DNA of 64,000 nt. Source: Microstegium vimineum. Its lineage: Eukaryota; Streptophyta; Magnoliopsida; Poales; Poaceae. Below the pieces are notes generated by a model, which did no database searches, had not been told where the DNA came from, and was given only the letters and a program-made list of their open reading frames with translations. The translations under genes were made by a program, and so were the position numbers. Location: positions 37,354,051-37,418,050 of the forward strand of contig CM039129.1 in the NCBI GenBank assembly GCA_022036555.1. Direction: 5' to 3'. Each line of letters opens with the position of its first letter. Positions within the stretch are counted from its first letter, which is position 1. Shown piece after piece: positions 34,552 to 45,331 of this stretch.

Positions 34552-34556
34552 GCATA

Positions 34557-35315
34557 ATAGTTCTTTTAAAGTAGTTTCCATAATAATTAAATATAATTTA
34601 ACCTAGTTTTAGATTCATTACTCATCAACCAAAAAATCATAAATGATATAGCGATCAAAGATATTAGCCAAACAATGTATTTGTGGTGACTTCCTTCACG
34701 GAAGTAGAAGCTCGTCGATAAGGAGCTACTATATTGGGGTCCATATTCTCTGTTGGGGTTCTTTGTTTGACTATGATCTGATTGCCAACATAAGCCGAAA
34801 TATCTGTTTTTATGGGGAACCCGGAAGACAGCTCTAGTCTATGGGAGAAGTGAGTTCTAAAATGTCGCTTCCGGGGCTCATGCAAAGTCACCTTTGGGAG
34901 AGTTCAAAGAGAGGAACCGTTGGTTGCCTCCAAAGAGGCTAGTGTGAATGCACCTTTAGGCCGTCTAAGTCCTTTAGTTGGGTTTTCAACCTGCTTATAT
35001 TTTTGCAAAAGCCAAAAGCTAACCAAAGATCCTAAAAGCTATAGCAATTTTTGCCCAAAAGCTGCATTTTCTCTAGTATAAATCGAAAACAGTTCTCCCT
35101 TGCTTTCAACTGCTTTTGAAGTAAAACATTACCCTCCATCCATGGTTATGGAAACCACCGTCCAAAGCCGACCAAAGAGGTAAAACGAACTGTTTTCAAA
35201 GTTGAAGGAAGAAGAAAGATTTCTGATTTTATAGTTCGAGGAGAAAAACAAACGCACGTAAAAATTGTTGGGGGAAGACTTTTTCCGAACGCTGACACCA
35301 CCTAACTCCACCGCG
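34557..35315. other. Spacer without recognisable genes
   Basis: Short frames only (for example 34664-34891 minus), none with a domain or splice context. Confidence 0.4.
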
Positions 35316-35331
35316 GAGGTGACTCTAACTA

Positions 35332-36126
35332 TTTTTTTTGCGACGAAAGAAGAATTATATTATATAATAGCTGGATACATTAACATATTACAAGCACTCT
35401 GGATTACACTAGATATATCCAGAAACTGATTTTCATCTAAAATATACCCACGCTGTGAAAAACTCCAAATCTCAAAATCAAACCTTTTTGACGCTTCGTA
35501 TAGATGATCACACAGGTAAATACTCGGCACCAGCAATAGCGGCAAGCCTGAGAACAAATGTCCAACGGACGGCCAACGTTTCTGTAGGTGGAATTGAGGA
35601 TATTTTTTCTTCTTGCTGGTGTCTTCCTTCTTCTTTTTCTGCCACCGAAGAATGAGGAAGACTAATCTGGAGGATATTCTCTCTAGTCTTTCATTGTGGT
35701 CAGATCTAACCGCAACAAAACGAAGAAAAGACCAGAGAAAATTATTCTATGGCGGCGACATCATCTCCGCCTTGATGCCGCTGTCCGGAATCAAAGATCT
35801 CCATGTCGTCATGTCGATAGAGATGGTGACGCCGAAGTTGTCGCCCTCATCTTCAATGAAGCCGCCATGGAGAAAACGATTCCACCCTTCTCCTTCACCA
35901 TTGCCGGAGAAGAGAAGGAGGAGATAAAACTCCAATACCAAGAACTTTGGCATGGAGAAACCCTAACCCTAAGGACTTGATCTGCTGGAGAAACTTATTA
36001 AAAACAATGGATCCCCGCTCCCTTCAGCCCCCGGCGAGATGCCGGATGGGAAGGGAGGGGGACCAGCGGCGACGGCGGAGAGCGGGCGGGCGGGCGGCGG
36101 CGGCGGGTGGTCTTGCGGGTCGCGAT
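35332..36126 (-). mobile_element. Retroposed insert with poly(A) and 16-bp target duplication
   Basis: Flanked by the 16-bp direct repeat GAGGTGACTCTAACTA (35316-35331 and 36127-36142). The minus strand ends in A8 (plus-strand T8 at 35332-35339) right at the left repeat, so it arose by target-primed reverse transcription. The 5' end (35950-36126) is very GC-rich. Near the tail a minus frame reads LCDHLYEASKRFDFEIWSFS. No reverse transcriptase domain is visible; it may be a 5'-leader-plus-tail LINE derivative, a SINE-like element or a processed transcript. Confidence 0.75.
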
Positions 36127-36144
36127 GAGGTGACTCTAACTAAT

Positions 36145-37097
36145 GGTCTATTTGGGAGAGCTCCACCAACTTCAAATCCAGCAAAAATAGCTCCACTCCA
36201 TAAAATTTTTGCCAAACACTCTAGATCCACCAAATTTAGATTCAACAAAAAGGTGGATCCAATGAGCCAGATCCATTATTTTTTTTGGATCTCCTCAAGA
36301 GATGCTCCATCAAAATGAGATTGGTGGAGTTGGGAAAAATTACCATCACTACCATTGATTACACATGTACCGGTTCGTTTTATTTTCTTCTTCTTTCTAC
36401 GTCACTTCCTCCTCCTCCTCCCTCCTCCGTGCAAAACTCTGCCCGCGCCGGACCCTCCCATCATCGATTGTGACCGGCAAGTCCCCACGCCCTAGCTCCA
36501 TTCGACGTCGGAGACCCTCGGCGAGGCCCCAGCTCGATGTACTGGATCTGCCCCGACCAACCCTCGACAAGCCACCCCCGCACCGCGCCCCTGAAGAGCC
36601 GCCCCACACCGCGAGGACACCCCTGGTGAGCCGCCCCCACACCGTGCCCCACGCAGATCGCGACTCAGACGACTCTGCGAGGACCCAACACTGCCCCACG
36701 TCGACCGGGACCTGCCAACCGCCCCCAGCAAGTCCCCGACCGGACACGCTGGATCAACCCCCTATGAGGACCCGCCCCAATGCGCCGGCCACGCCCCGGT
36801 AAGCCCCTGGCCGCTCCCCTGTCCTCGCGAGCGCGAGCGCGAGCTCTGGTCTCGCAACTACCGCCCTGTCCTCACGAGGAAGAAGAGGGTAGTTTTTTTC
36901 CCTAGACATTGACATATGGGCCCTCCTAAGGGTAAATCGGACCATTCCAATCAAAATGCCCCTACGTGGATCTGGAGTTGTTGTGTAGCCAAACACTTCT
37001 AGATTCACGATGGATCATAGGTCCACTAGTGGAGCTACTTCATAGTGAATCTCACATCCAGATTCAATTTTTTAGAGGAGTTGTCTCAAACAAACCT
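36145..37097. mobile_element. TIR element with GC-rich core
   Basis: Ends GGTCTATTTGGGAGAGCTCC and the complement of GGAGTTGTCTCAAACAAACC are imperfect inverted repeats. The flanks are AT-rich but no clean target duplication could be fixed. The arms are AT-rich with CCAAACACTCTAGATCCACC-type phrases repeated at both ends, while 36420-36850 is strongly GC-rich, CCG/CCC-laden DNA with open frames on both strands but no recognisable protein. It could be captured host sequence. Confidence 0.55.
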
Positions 37098-37462
37098 TAA
37101 TCTGTTTTGGAACAACTTCATTGCAGACCCGGATTTATATGTAATAAAAAATCATCTAGAGGCTAAATAAAAACGGCAAGAACATCGTGAATCACCGTGG
37201 AGTGTCCTCCCTCTCTCTCCTCTGCGGTGAACCTCTGTCCTGGTAGTAATCTGTAGTAGCCAGTTGCCCACTCGCTCTCTCACGAGCCTCTGTTGTTAAA
37301 AATATAAATTTTATGACTTGAATCAATGTATTTTTTTAAAATAGTGGTTAAAGGTATATGTTTAACTTAGAACAAAGTTAATATAAATATCTAATAAAAA
37401 TGGAGAAAATATTTCATTGTGGAGTTGATAAAAGCATAGTTAGAAAAAATAGAGCAAACACG
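37098..37462. other. AT-rich spacer
   Basis: No gene, RNA or element boundary seen. Confidence 0.4.
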
Positions 37463-37471
37463 TTAAAAAAA

Positions 37472-38260
37472 GAAAAGTAGTCTATTTTTTCTTCCTTAAC
37501 TTTTGTGAAAATCCATTTTTACACTCTGAACTCTAAAACCGAGCAAATGACATTCCTCAACTTTTGAAACATGTGGTTTACCTCCTATGTCCGGTTATAA
37601 GCTATTTTGAAGGTGGTTTTATGTTTTTCTTTTTATTTATTTTGGTTGAATCTTTGAAAAAATATAAAACAATAATAAATAGAAAACTTTATTTTATTTG
37701 ACCACACATGAGTAGATCCACACAGTGAACATATAAAATGATATGCGTTAATACAAAGTGTTTGCTATAGATTTAGATCTAATCTCTTCTGTAATTAATT
37801 GAAATGATTTATAATTGTAATTTATATGGTTCAATTGTGGTGAATTTTTTATGGTGACCTAATTATTATATACTTGAATTATAGTGAAAATTTTATACTC
37901 ACTAGAAACTGCAATTAGAAACTGCAATTATGAATTATTAATTATGAAAGCATAGATCTAAATCTACATAAAAAAATTTGTACTAAAGTATATCATATTA
38001 TATATTCACAATGTAGATCTACTCATGTAGAGTCTAACAAAATTGGATTTTTTTTCATTTTATGATTTTTCTGTTGTTTACTATGATTTTTCAAAAATTA
38101 AAACGAAATAAATATAAAAGAAAATATAAAACCGCTTATAATAGGGTTAGTGAGGTAAAATGCATGGTTTCATAAGTTTAGGGAGGTGGTTTGCGCGGCT
38201 TGAAGCTCGGAAGCAAAATAGGACATTCGCAAAAGGTGAGGTGAAAAATGGACTTTTTCC
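37472..38260. mobile_element. Mutator-like MITE 1
   Basis: Inverted ends GAAAAGTAGTCTATTTTTTC and GGAAAAAGTCCATTTTTCAC (complement), flanked by TTAAAAAAA (37463-37471) and TTAAAGAAA (38261-38269), an eight-of-nine match as expected for a 9-bp Mutator-type duplication. Shares long stretches with the next element (CCTCAACTTTTGAAACA, CCGGTTATAA). Non-coding. Confidence 0.65.
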
Positions 38261-38270
38261 TTAAAGAAAA

Positions 38271-38665
38271 GAAAAGGTCTATTTTTCCTCTCTGAATTTT
38301 CACAAAAGCCCGTTTTTCCTCCCTGAACTTCAAAACCAGGTAAAACACCTCAACTTTTGAAACAGTGTGTTTTACCTCTATGGCCCGGTTATAAATGGTT
38401 TTGAAGGCGGTTTTACCAAATTGTATTTTTCCATTTTATGATTTTTATTGTATGATTTTTATGTTATTTTCTATATTTTTAATGATTTAGCTGAAATATA
38501 TAAAAGAGAAAAAATGAAAATCACTTTTAAAACCGCCTATAACGAGATCAAAATGGTAAAACATATGATTTTAAAAGTTATAAGGGAAATGCTTTATCTG
38601 ATTTTAGAGTTCAAAAAAAAGTAGACTATCGTAAAAAGTTGAAGGAAAAAAAATAGACTTCTTCC
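38271..38665. mobile_element. Mutator-like MITE 2, abutting MITE 1
   Basis: Inverted ends GAAAAGGTCTATTTTTCC and GGAAGAAGTCTATTTTTTTT (complement), flanked by an exact 9-bp repeat TAAAGAAAA (38262-38270 and 38666-38674). 395 bp, same family as 37472-38260. Confidence 0.7.
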
Positions 38666-38674
38666 TAAAGAAAA

Positions 38675-38929
38675 TCAGTATCGGACCTTAGCACAAGTGC
38701 ACAACCGGTAACTATTTCCTAAAGGAAAAAATAAACTATTTCCTAAAGAAAATAGACTGCTATTGATGGTCCTTAGCGTTAACTTTTTAAGCAATTATAA
38801 ACATGATAATTGGATCAATCAAATATAATATTTAGAAATATAGGGCTTTAATTAACAATCTCAACGAGTTTTGGCATATCATTATTTTTCAGGGACTATT
38901 CCAGAAAAGAGCAATAGAGGGAATAAAAT
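38675..38929. other. AT-rich spacer
   Basis: Contains short leftovers resembling the MITE ends (TTTCCTAAAGAAAATAGACT near 38741). No gene. Confidence 0.4.
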
Positions 38930-41225
38930 GAGAGAATATATCGAATAAATCTCGCGCAGAAACACCTGCCATTCTACTCAAGAAGGATCCCGCAAACACC
39001 GGAGCGAAGCGGGCCCCCAAACCCAGCCAGGTAGGGCCGACCGGCATGGGGTGGGGCCGGGCGGTACCCCCCTGGGCCCACTATTCGCTGTCTTCTGGAA
39101 CCTTCCTCCACCGCCTTTGAGGAGTCATCTGAGCCCTATGTGAAGTCGGTTTGATCCAACGGCTGTCGTGCATCCCACCGGACTATAAATAGGAGGGCAT
39201 ACCCCCTGGAGGCATCCCATCTGAAGTTCAGATCATTTGTAGATCCATTGAGTCTAAGTCATAGGAGATCTAGTCATCAAGAGCCATAAACTCTAGTTCA
39301 TCTAGAGCACTTTCTAGTTCATAGCTGAAGACTCCATGGTAATTTTGGTAATTGATGAAGCCTAAGTACTAACCTATCTCTAAGTGATTGAGTAGGTATA
39401 GTACACCTATGGAAGATGGTGACAAATGATGGAGCAAGAGAAGGCTAGTATGATGCAAAGCCAAAGCTCACACTTGGAGAAGAAAAGATGGAAAGACCCT
39501 AAGCTATTCAAGGCAAAGGTATATGCTAGGGCTTTTCTTTTGGTGGTCAAGACACCAAGTGGGTGTGATCACATTTAGGTTAGACAATCGTAGTATTAAG
39601 AGGGGAAATACAAAAGTGTTTGTGGTTTGTCAAGTGCCACTAGGTGTTATCTATATTGCATATGCATTTAGGACCTAGTGTCATACACCTTGCTCAAAGT
39701 GAAGTAAATCATGCCAAGACCTGCTCTCTAAGATGAATACTTAGTGCTTGGAGATGTCGAGCAAAGGTGGAAGAAGTAGCAACTCAGAAGAGGCATCGGA
39801 CGCTGCAGAATCAGGCGTCGGACACTGTCCGACGCAATGGACGATGGCGTTGGACGCTGAGGATTTTGACCCAGAGGGTCCGTCGGCCACTCAGAAGCTC
39901 CAGTGAAATTCTAGAGCGCGGCGGACAGCGTCCGTCGGATCGACATGGAGCGTCTGTCGGGCTTCCAGAGAGCTCTGCAGATGGATCTTGTCTCATCTTG
40001 TGTTGGTTGTGCGGCACCCGGTGACGGGTTTGGCATGTGATGCCAATTAGCGCGTGAACCTCCAAGTGTGTGTCTTGCCACAATGGGGACTAGCTAGTTG
40101 GCAAACTAGTGAACCTCGGAAGAAAATCAAGTATCAACCTTGTTGTCTCCACTATGATTGATTGGTTTTCTTGGTGATCACCTGATTGGTTCATCCACTC
40201 CTCTCCTCGGTGGTATAATCACATTTCCCATCTTTGCATTACCTTTTTCATACTTGTCTTAGTATATTAGGTTGCGCCTAGAGGTCTACTAGAATTGAGT
40301 AGGCATTGTGTGATCCTAGAGCTTATTAGGATATAAATTATGGTTAGGTGGCTTTGCATCCCCTAGTAGGCTAGTGCAAGTCAAGCTTCGCCTCATTACT
40401 ATCTAATTTGTTGTTGAGATTGTTTTCAGTTTTCGATTTAGGCTATTCACCCCCTCTAGCCATCACTTAGGACCTTTCAATAACATAGCCTAGTTAGATT
40501 CGAGAGTAGAGGAAGTCAAGATACGCTAATCGATCTTGGAATCCCGACGTTGTCAAGAGATTGGAGTTTAGTACAGTTCTTATTCTCTTTTAGTATTTAT
40601 CTACAGTTGTATGATATTTATAGGCAACACTATTTCTCATTAATATGTTCTTGTTTACTTTGTTTAATGTCTACGTTAATATATCTATTATAGTTAGTTT
40701 GCCATTGAGTTCATGCACATGTTCGTATAGCGCTCGTCTATTTGATCATATGATGAGTGGTAGGCAGTGTGTAGGCGTGGTGCTTAGATACATTGCTTAT
40801 CTGCGGATACCCCTATCTGTGTCGGGTCGTGGGGTAGATCGTGGATGTGACGGGTCCATTGAGTCCTTTGTAGGCCTCCCCCCGTGCAATGGTTTGGTAG
40901 GGAGGAATTGTCAGATTGAGGATATCTTGTTATATCTGAGGTTTCTGAACTCAACTCATCATGTTCATGACCCCATTATGTTTGGGAATATTGGTAGTAT
41001 TACTTAACAATGATTACTAGATGTACTTGCACTAACTAGCGTAGCTTTGACGGTAGCTAGAATACTTAGGAGTTATTTCTTTATTACTTGTATTAGACGA
41101 TGCTTGTGTAGTGACTAGAATCCTCTAGAAACTTTACCCTTATTATTATTATTATTATTATTATGACGACTGGTCAATTACCCTTATTATTATTATTATG
41201 ATGACGACTGGTCAATTACCCTTAT
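38930..41225 (+). repeat. Probable LTR/leader of the gag-bearing element, interrupted
   Basis: A GC-rich block (38990-39180) and GGACTATAAATAGGAGGGCA at 39180 look like an LTR promoter with TATA box. It is split by the LTR at 39326-40479 and resumes at 40480 with retroelement-leader-like sequence. It ends in duplicated TTA-repeat runs (41140-41220) before a TATCAGAG at 41224 that resembles an initiator-Met primer site. Borders are not fixed; Gypsy versus Copia origin is uncertain. Confidence 0.4.
39326..40479 (+). repeat. Nested LTR, related to 29291-30907
   Basis: Begins TGAAGACTCCATGG and ends AGGACCTTTCA; flanks are ATAGC and ATAAC (four of five). The termini and the GACGGACGCT/TCCGTCG-type internal repeats (39790-39960) resemble the solo LTR at 29291-30907 read on the other strand. 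No internal retroelement domain adjoins it, so it is probably solo. Confidence 0.65.
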
Positions 41226-41273
41226 CAGAGTTAGTACACCGTTAATTTGAGGCTTAACAACCTACGGTGTGAA

Positions 41274-42257
41274 GATGGATCATATCAATAACATGAAGAA
41301 ACCACCCAAGTTTGATGGCTCAAACTAACGCTATTGGAAAGTCAAGATGACCGCTCATATCAAGTCAATTAGCCGAAAGGTTTGGCTTGTGGTGGACAAG
41401 AAGTTTGAAGTGGCAAATGAGGAAGCTCCCACCGTGGCCGAAGAAGAGAAGTTGCAACACAATGATATTGCTCTTAGTGCTATTCATGAGGCTCTTGATG
41501 AGAAGGTATTTGAGCAAATCAAGAATCTAGAGAGTGCTCATGAGGCATGGAAGAAACATGAAGAATCTTTTGAAGGCACTCAAGCCGTCAAAAGTGTAAA
41601 GGCATACATCCTCAAAGAAAAGTTTGCAAGCTTCAAGATGTAGGATGATGAGAATGTGTCGGAGATGTTCCATAGGCTATAAGTGCTAGTCAATGATCTC
41701 ACGACCCTTGGTGAGAAGGTTGAGGACAAGGACTTCTCTCACAAGTTCTTGAGAAGTCTCCCATATCGGTTTGAGACTCTTGTGACCTTGATTGTGAGAG
41801 GAGGATTGGACACTGTGACTCCTAATCAAGTCTTGGGAGATGTGATGACACAAGATGCTTACCGGGACAACAAAGAAGAAGATGTCAAGAAAGAAGAAAA
41901 GAAAGATGAGAAGAAGAATAACATAGCTTTCAAAGCTACTTCATCACACAAGAACAAGGGCAAAGCTAAGATTGAAGAATCAAGCGAGGATGAAGACTCA
42001 AGTGCTAGTGAGGTTGATGAAGAAGAAATGGCTCTCTTTGTGAGAAAATTTGGAAGATTCATAAAGAAGAAGGGCTATCATGCAAGAAGGAAGATAACAT
42101 CTTCCAAGAACTTTGATGAGCCTAGAAAGTGCTTCAAGTGTGGAAGCTTTGATCATCTCATTGCTCATTGTCCATACAATAGTGACAAGGATGATGATGA
42201 TCACAAGAAGAGAGACAAGAAAGAGAAGAAGCGCACCTTTGACAAGAAGAAGAAGAA
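41274..42257 (+). pseudogene. Copia gag (UBN2-type) with zinc knuckle, cut by the gap
   Basis: Starts MDHINNMKKPPKFDGSN, typical of plant Copia gag, then a TAA; further in-frame stops follow at 41641-41643 and 41680-41682. Between them the gag helical core reads well (LDEKVFEQIKNLESAHEAWK; LVNDLTTLGEKVEDKDFSHK). A CCHC knuckle CFKCGSFDHLIAHC lies at 42130-42171, followed by a Lys/Asp-rich tail that ends at the assembly gap. Gag packages element RNA; this copy is dead. Confidence 0.85.
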
Positions 42258-42357
42258 NNNNNNNNNNNNNNNNNNNNNNNNNNNNNNNNNNNNNNNNNNN
42301 NNNNNNNNNNNNNNNNNNNNNNNNNNNNNNNNNNNNNNNNNNNNNNNNNNNNNNNNN
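42258..42357. other. Assembly gap (100 N)
   Basis: Exactly 100 N, the conventional placeholder for a gap of unknown size, next to a GAAGAAGAAGAA run. The rest of the Copia element is missing here. Confidence 0.99.
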
Positions 42358-43315
42358 TCATTTGGTTCGTGAGTGGTTCGTGATCTGGCTCCTTATAGCT
42401 AACGAGCTAAAATCTTGACCCGGTTTGTTATATTAACGAGTTAGTCAAGCCAGCTATGAGCTTCGAGTTTTTTTCTCCAGCTTTACTCAGCAGCAATTGC
42501 TAACGGGGAGCTCGGAGCAACATGGACAACCATGTATGTCTGAGAAGCGACGACTACAAAGCATCCGTCAAAGAAAGAGCGACAACGGCAAAGCATTCTC
42601 TACTAACAATGGCAGCACCGAAAAGCACGGGCAGGCCGCTACCACTCCGTTCTCGGCCTCCAGAAGGAGGCTGACCCTGGGGCCGGCCACCGACCGTCCG
42701 ATAGATGTCGGGTGCCACGGGCGCTGGCTAGAGGAGGCTGAAGGCCTTGGTCTCTTGCCGCAGCCACCCCAAGGCCTGGCAATGCCACAAGTCCTGAGTC
42801 TCCTCCATCTCTCGTAGTTCTTTCTCAGCGTGTTTTACGGAGATTCCTCGGTCGAGCAGCTGGTTGTTGTGAACCCAACAGGATGATCTTCCTCTCTCTT
42901 TCCCTTTTAATGTTGTTCACTCTTCCATCTTGCTTCTCCGCTTTCCATATCTGGTGATGGTGGTCACATCTGACGATGAACGGGCTATATCTGGGAGGTG
43001 GAGGCGAGCAGATCCAGGGACGACGATAGCAACGACGCGAAGATCTCATCGGCGCTAGGGTTTAGAGCTAGGAATGTGCTCGCTGACGGGCTCGAAAAAC
43101 GAGCTCGCTGGTGGGCTTTGTTTTTTTTGTGCAAACGATTAATTAAGGCGGACATCCTAAAGTGCCCATCTCCGTTAACTGATTTACCGTGGCGGGCACT
43201 GGCGTCCGCCACAGTAGAGTCACGATTTACCATGAACCTTTGCACCATGACGGACGCCTTTACTCGACGCTGTAGATCCAAAACACTAGCCTCGTAAAAT
43301 GATTGTGTAGTAGTG
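42358..43315 (-). mobile_element. One end of a CACTA-type element
   Basis: On the minus strand the block begins CACTACTACACAATC (at 43315), a CACTA terminus, followed by GC-rich subterminal repeats (GGCGGGCACTGGCGTCCGCC near 43190). No partner end is seen to the left before the gap. Frames such as 42497-42817 and 42998-43297 have no recognisable product. Confidence 0.5.
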
Positions 43316-43439
43316 GTTGCTCATCGCTGGTGTGATAGATCGTGTACGACCTCGGGCGTGTACGTGAAAATCAATATAATTCGGCCTTCGATCCATTTGT
43401 CGGCTAGCGCCTAGCACGTTTGGAGTTTCTAACATCCCA

Positions 43440-43565
43440 AGCCGGGTACCCGGCCGGCCTGTTGGCCTAGACGGTGCTCTCGATCGGGTACCCGGCCCGT
43501 TGTGTGCATGTCGGGTACCCAGCCTTCTAGCCTAGACAGTGCTCCATCGATCGGGTACCCGGTGT
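43440..43565. repeat. Cluster of TCGGGTACCCG palindromes
   Basis: GGGTACCCG occurs at 43444, 43486 and 43553 with a near copy at 43513, inside a roughly 67-bp duplicated unit (GCCTAGACGGTGCTC / GCCTAGACAGTGCTC). The same palindrome recurs at 45256, 56207, 56882 and 57121. Confidence 0.7.
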
Positions 43566-43705
43566 GTGTGTGCAGGTCAACAATGTCTATTCGCTGGGGG
43601 CACGGGTAAGCTCTCAGGTACCCGCTCCGGTCGACCGGTCATCCGATGCCTTACATATATATATATATATAGAGAGACAGCAGTGTTTTACCGCTCTTCA
43701 AGCTA

Positions 43706-43940
43706 CTCCCTCCGTTTCAATTTATAATTCGTTTGACTTTTTTGACCCCAACTTTGACCACTCATCTTATTCAAAAATTTTATGCAAACATAGTCAAATT
43801 TAAGTCATTCATGTAGACTATTTAATAAATAAGTAAGCCACACCAAAAGAAATGATATTTTGCACAAAAATTTGAATAAGACGAGTGGTCAAATTTAAGG
43901 TTGAAAAAGTCAAACGAGCTCTAATTTGGAACAGATTAAG
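43706..43940. mobile_element. Stowaway MITE upstream of the small membrane-protein gene
   Basis: CTCCCTCCGTTTCAATTT at the left, complement of GGAACAGATTAAG at the right, flanked by TA (43704-43705, 43941-43942). 235 bp, same family as 7198-7431. It ends 47 bp before the ATG at 43988, so it probably lies in the leader or core promoter. Confidence 0.85.
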
Positions 43941-43987
43941 TAGCTACGAACAAATTGTCATCTCTCACAACGAATCACTCGTAGAAA

Positions 43988-44350
43988 ATGGCGTTCCCGC
44001 CTGCTAGGCTGATGGAGCTGATGTCGGAGGCGAGCCACAACGTGGCAAAGCTGCCGGCGGCGATGATCTCGTGCGGCCTCTCGCTGAGTGCGGCGGCGCT
44101 TTCGCTCGTCATCTTCAAGGCTCCCGGCGGCATCCTGCTCCGCCTGCACGGCAACACGCCTGTGTTGGTGTACTACGGTACTCTGGTAGCAACAGCGACC
44201 TTCGGCTTCGTCCAGGCGTCCTTGGGCTACTGGGTGGTGCCACGCGACCTGAATGGCTGGCGCGCTATTGGCAAGACCATGCTGTGGCTTTCCATCTTGC
44301 CTCTCGTGATCGTGGCTGCTCTGGGAGGCTCTGTGTTCCTCAAATACTAG
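43988..44350 (+). CDS. Small predicted multi-pass membrane protein
   Basis: Intronless 120-codon frame, GC-rich with GC-ending codons as in many grass genes, unlike its AT-rich flanks. Two or three hydrophobic helices are visible: about 22-44 (AAMISCGLSLSAAALSLVIF), 59-80 (VYYGTLVATATFGFVQASLG) and 96-117 (TMLWLSILPLVIVAALGGSV). No signal peptide cleavage motif and no known catalytic motif. I do not recognise the family; it looks like a short grass-specific protein. A long AT-rich 3' region follows with several possible poly(A) signals. The Met at 43988 is the first and gives the longest frame. Confidence 0.65.
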   Translation: MAFPPARLMELMSEASHNVAKLPAAMISCGLSLSAAALSLVIFKAPGGILLRLHGNTPVLVYYGTLVATATFGFVQASLGYWVVPRDLNGWRAIGKTMLWLSILPLVIVAALGGSVFLKY

Positions 44351-45331
44351 CTAGATCAGTCGAGTCCGCAGTCCGCACTCATACGGTCGTGTGTCTTGTA
44401 TAGTTGTATTCGATTAAGTATGTGTGCGTGCATCCCAGCTTCGTCTGGTACTGGTAGCGTGGCACCTTCCCTAGTTGCATCTTATATACTCGTATGTATG
44501 TCTTCAGTTGTGCCCTCAGCTGGTCTGCTTATTAATTGTTAATTGTGTGCCATGCATGCACGAGGTGTATGTAGGTGCTTGTTACTTTGCTATGTGGTAC
44601 TACGTATATATTTATTTATAAGAATGAGGACTTGGTTTATTAGGCCGGCTAGTTTCAATGATGTTATTACACAGTTCTAAAATTACCACCTCATTGAGAG
44701 ATCAGACCTCCTTTAATTTGATGCGCACACCACCTTCTTTCCCACGCCATGGCCTGTCGTCAGACCTCCTCCCCCGTGCACGACCCTCTTTCATCCCGGT
44801 CATCGGACCTCCTTCCATAGCCGTCGAACCTCTTTCCCCACGCTAGTCTACCTCTATTAGGCCGGACTTATCGTCGTCCCAGGCTCGACTTCACCGCTCA
44901 GATACGTCGATGAGGCACGTGGAGAGGTCGGTGGCCACAATTGTTCTCGGCCTGAAAGTGATAGTTATGATGGGCCTAGGCCATTGGAGATGCAATCTCT
45001 CTTTTATTTGAGGGAAGATAGAAGATAATTTTAACCTCCAAAATAAAAAAAGAGAGAATGTTATTGGAGAGTTGCTAGACAAAAAAAAACTTAACTTTTC
45101 TCCTAATAATATATGAAAGATGAATTGGTATTGGAAAACTCTCTTGGTGCGGTGTTAACCAAAAAAGATGGATAGCACCTTCTTCTCAAGCCACGTACTC
45201 CTATGCTGCAGTGCCACTTGGCTTTGACTGGACCGTGCTGGTTTGTCACTCGGTCGGGTACCCGCACGCCGTGCTGCTGATGCCTGCCGCTGCCGGTGCT
45301 AGTAGGGCCCACCGGGGGCATCCATTTTGCC
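44351..45331. other. 3' flank and spacer
   Basis: No supported gene. The first 250 bp probably include the 3' UTR of the membrane-protein gene. About 44950-45110 resembles MITE DNA (GGAGATGCAATCTCTCTTTT and its partial complement). Confidence 0.35.

Noticed and set aside
36365..36802. 145-codon Pro-rich frame and its minus-strand counterparts
   Set aside because: Compositional frames in a GC-rich transposon core; recorded only as a possible capture.
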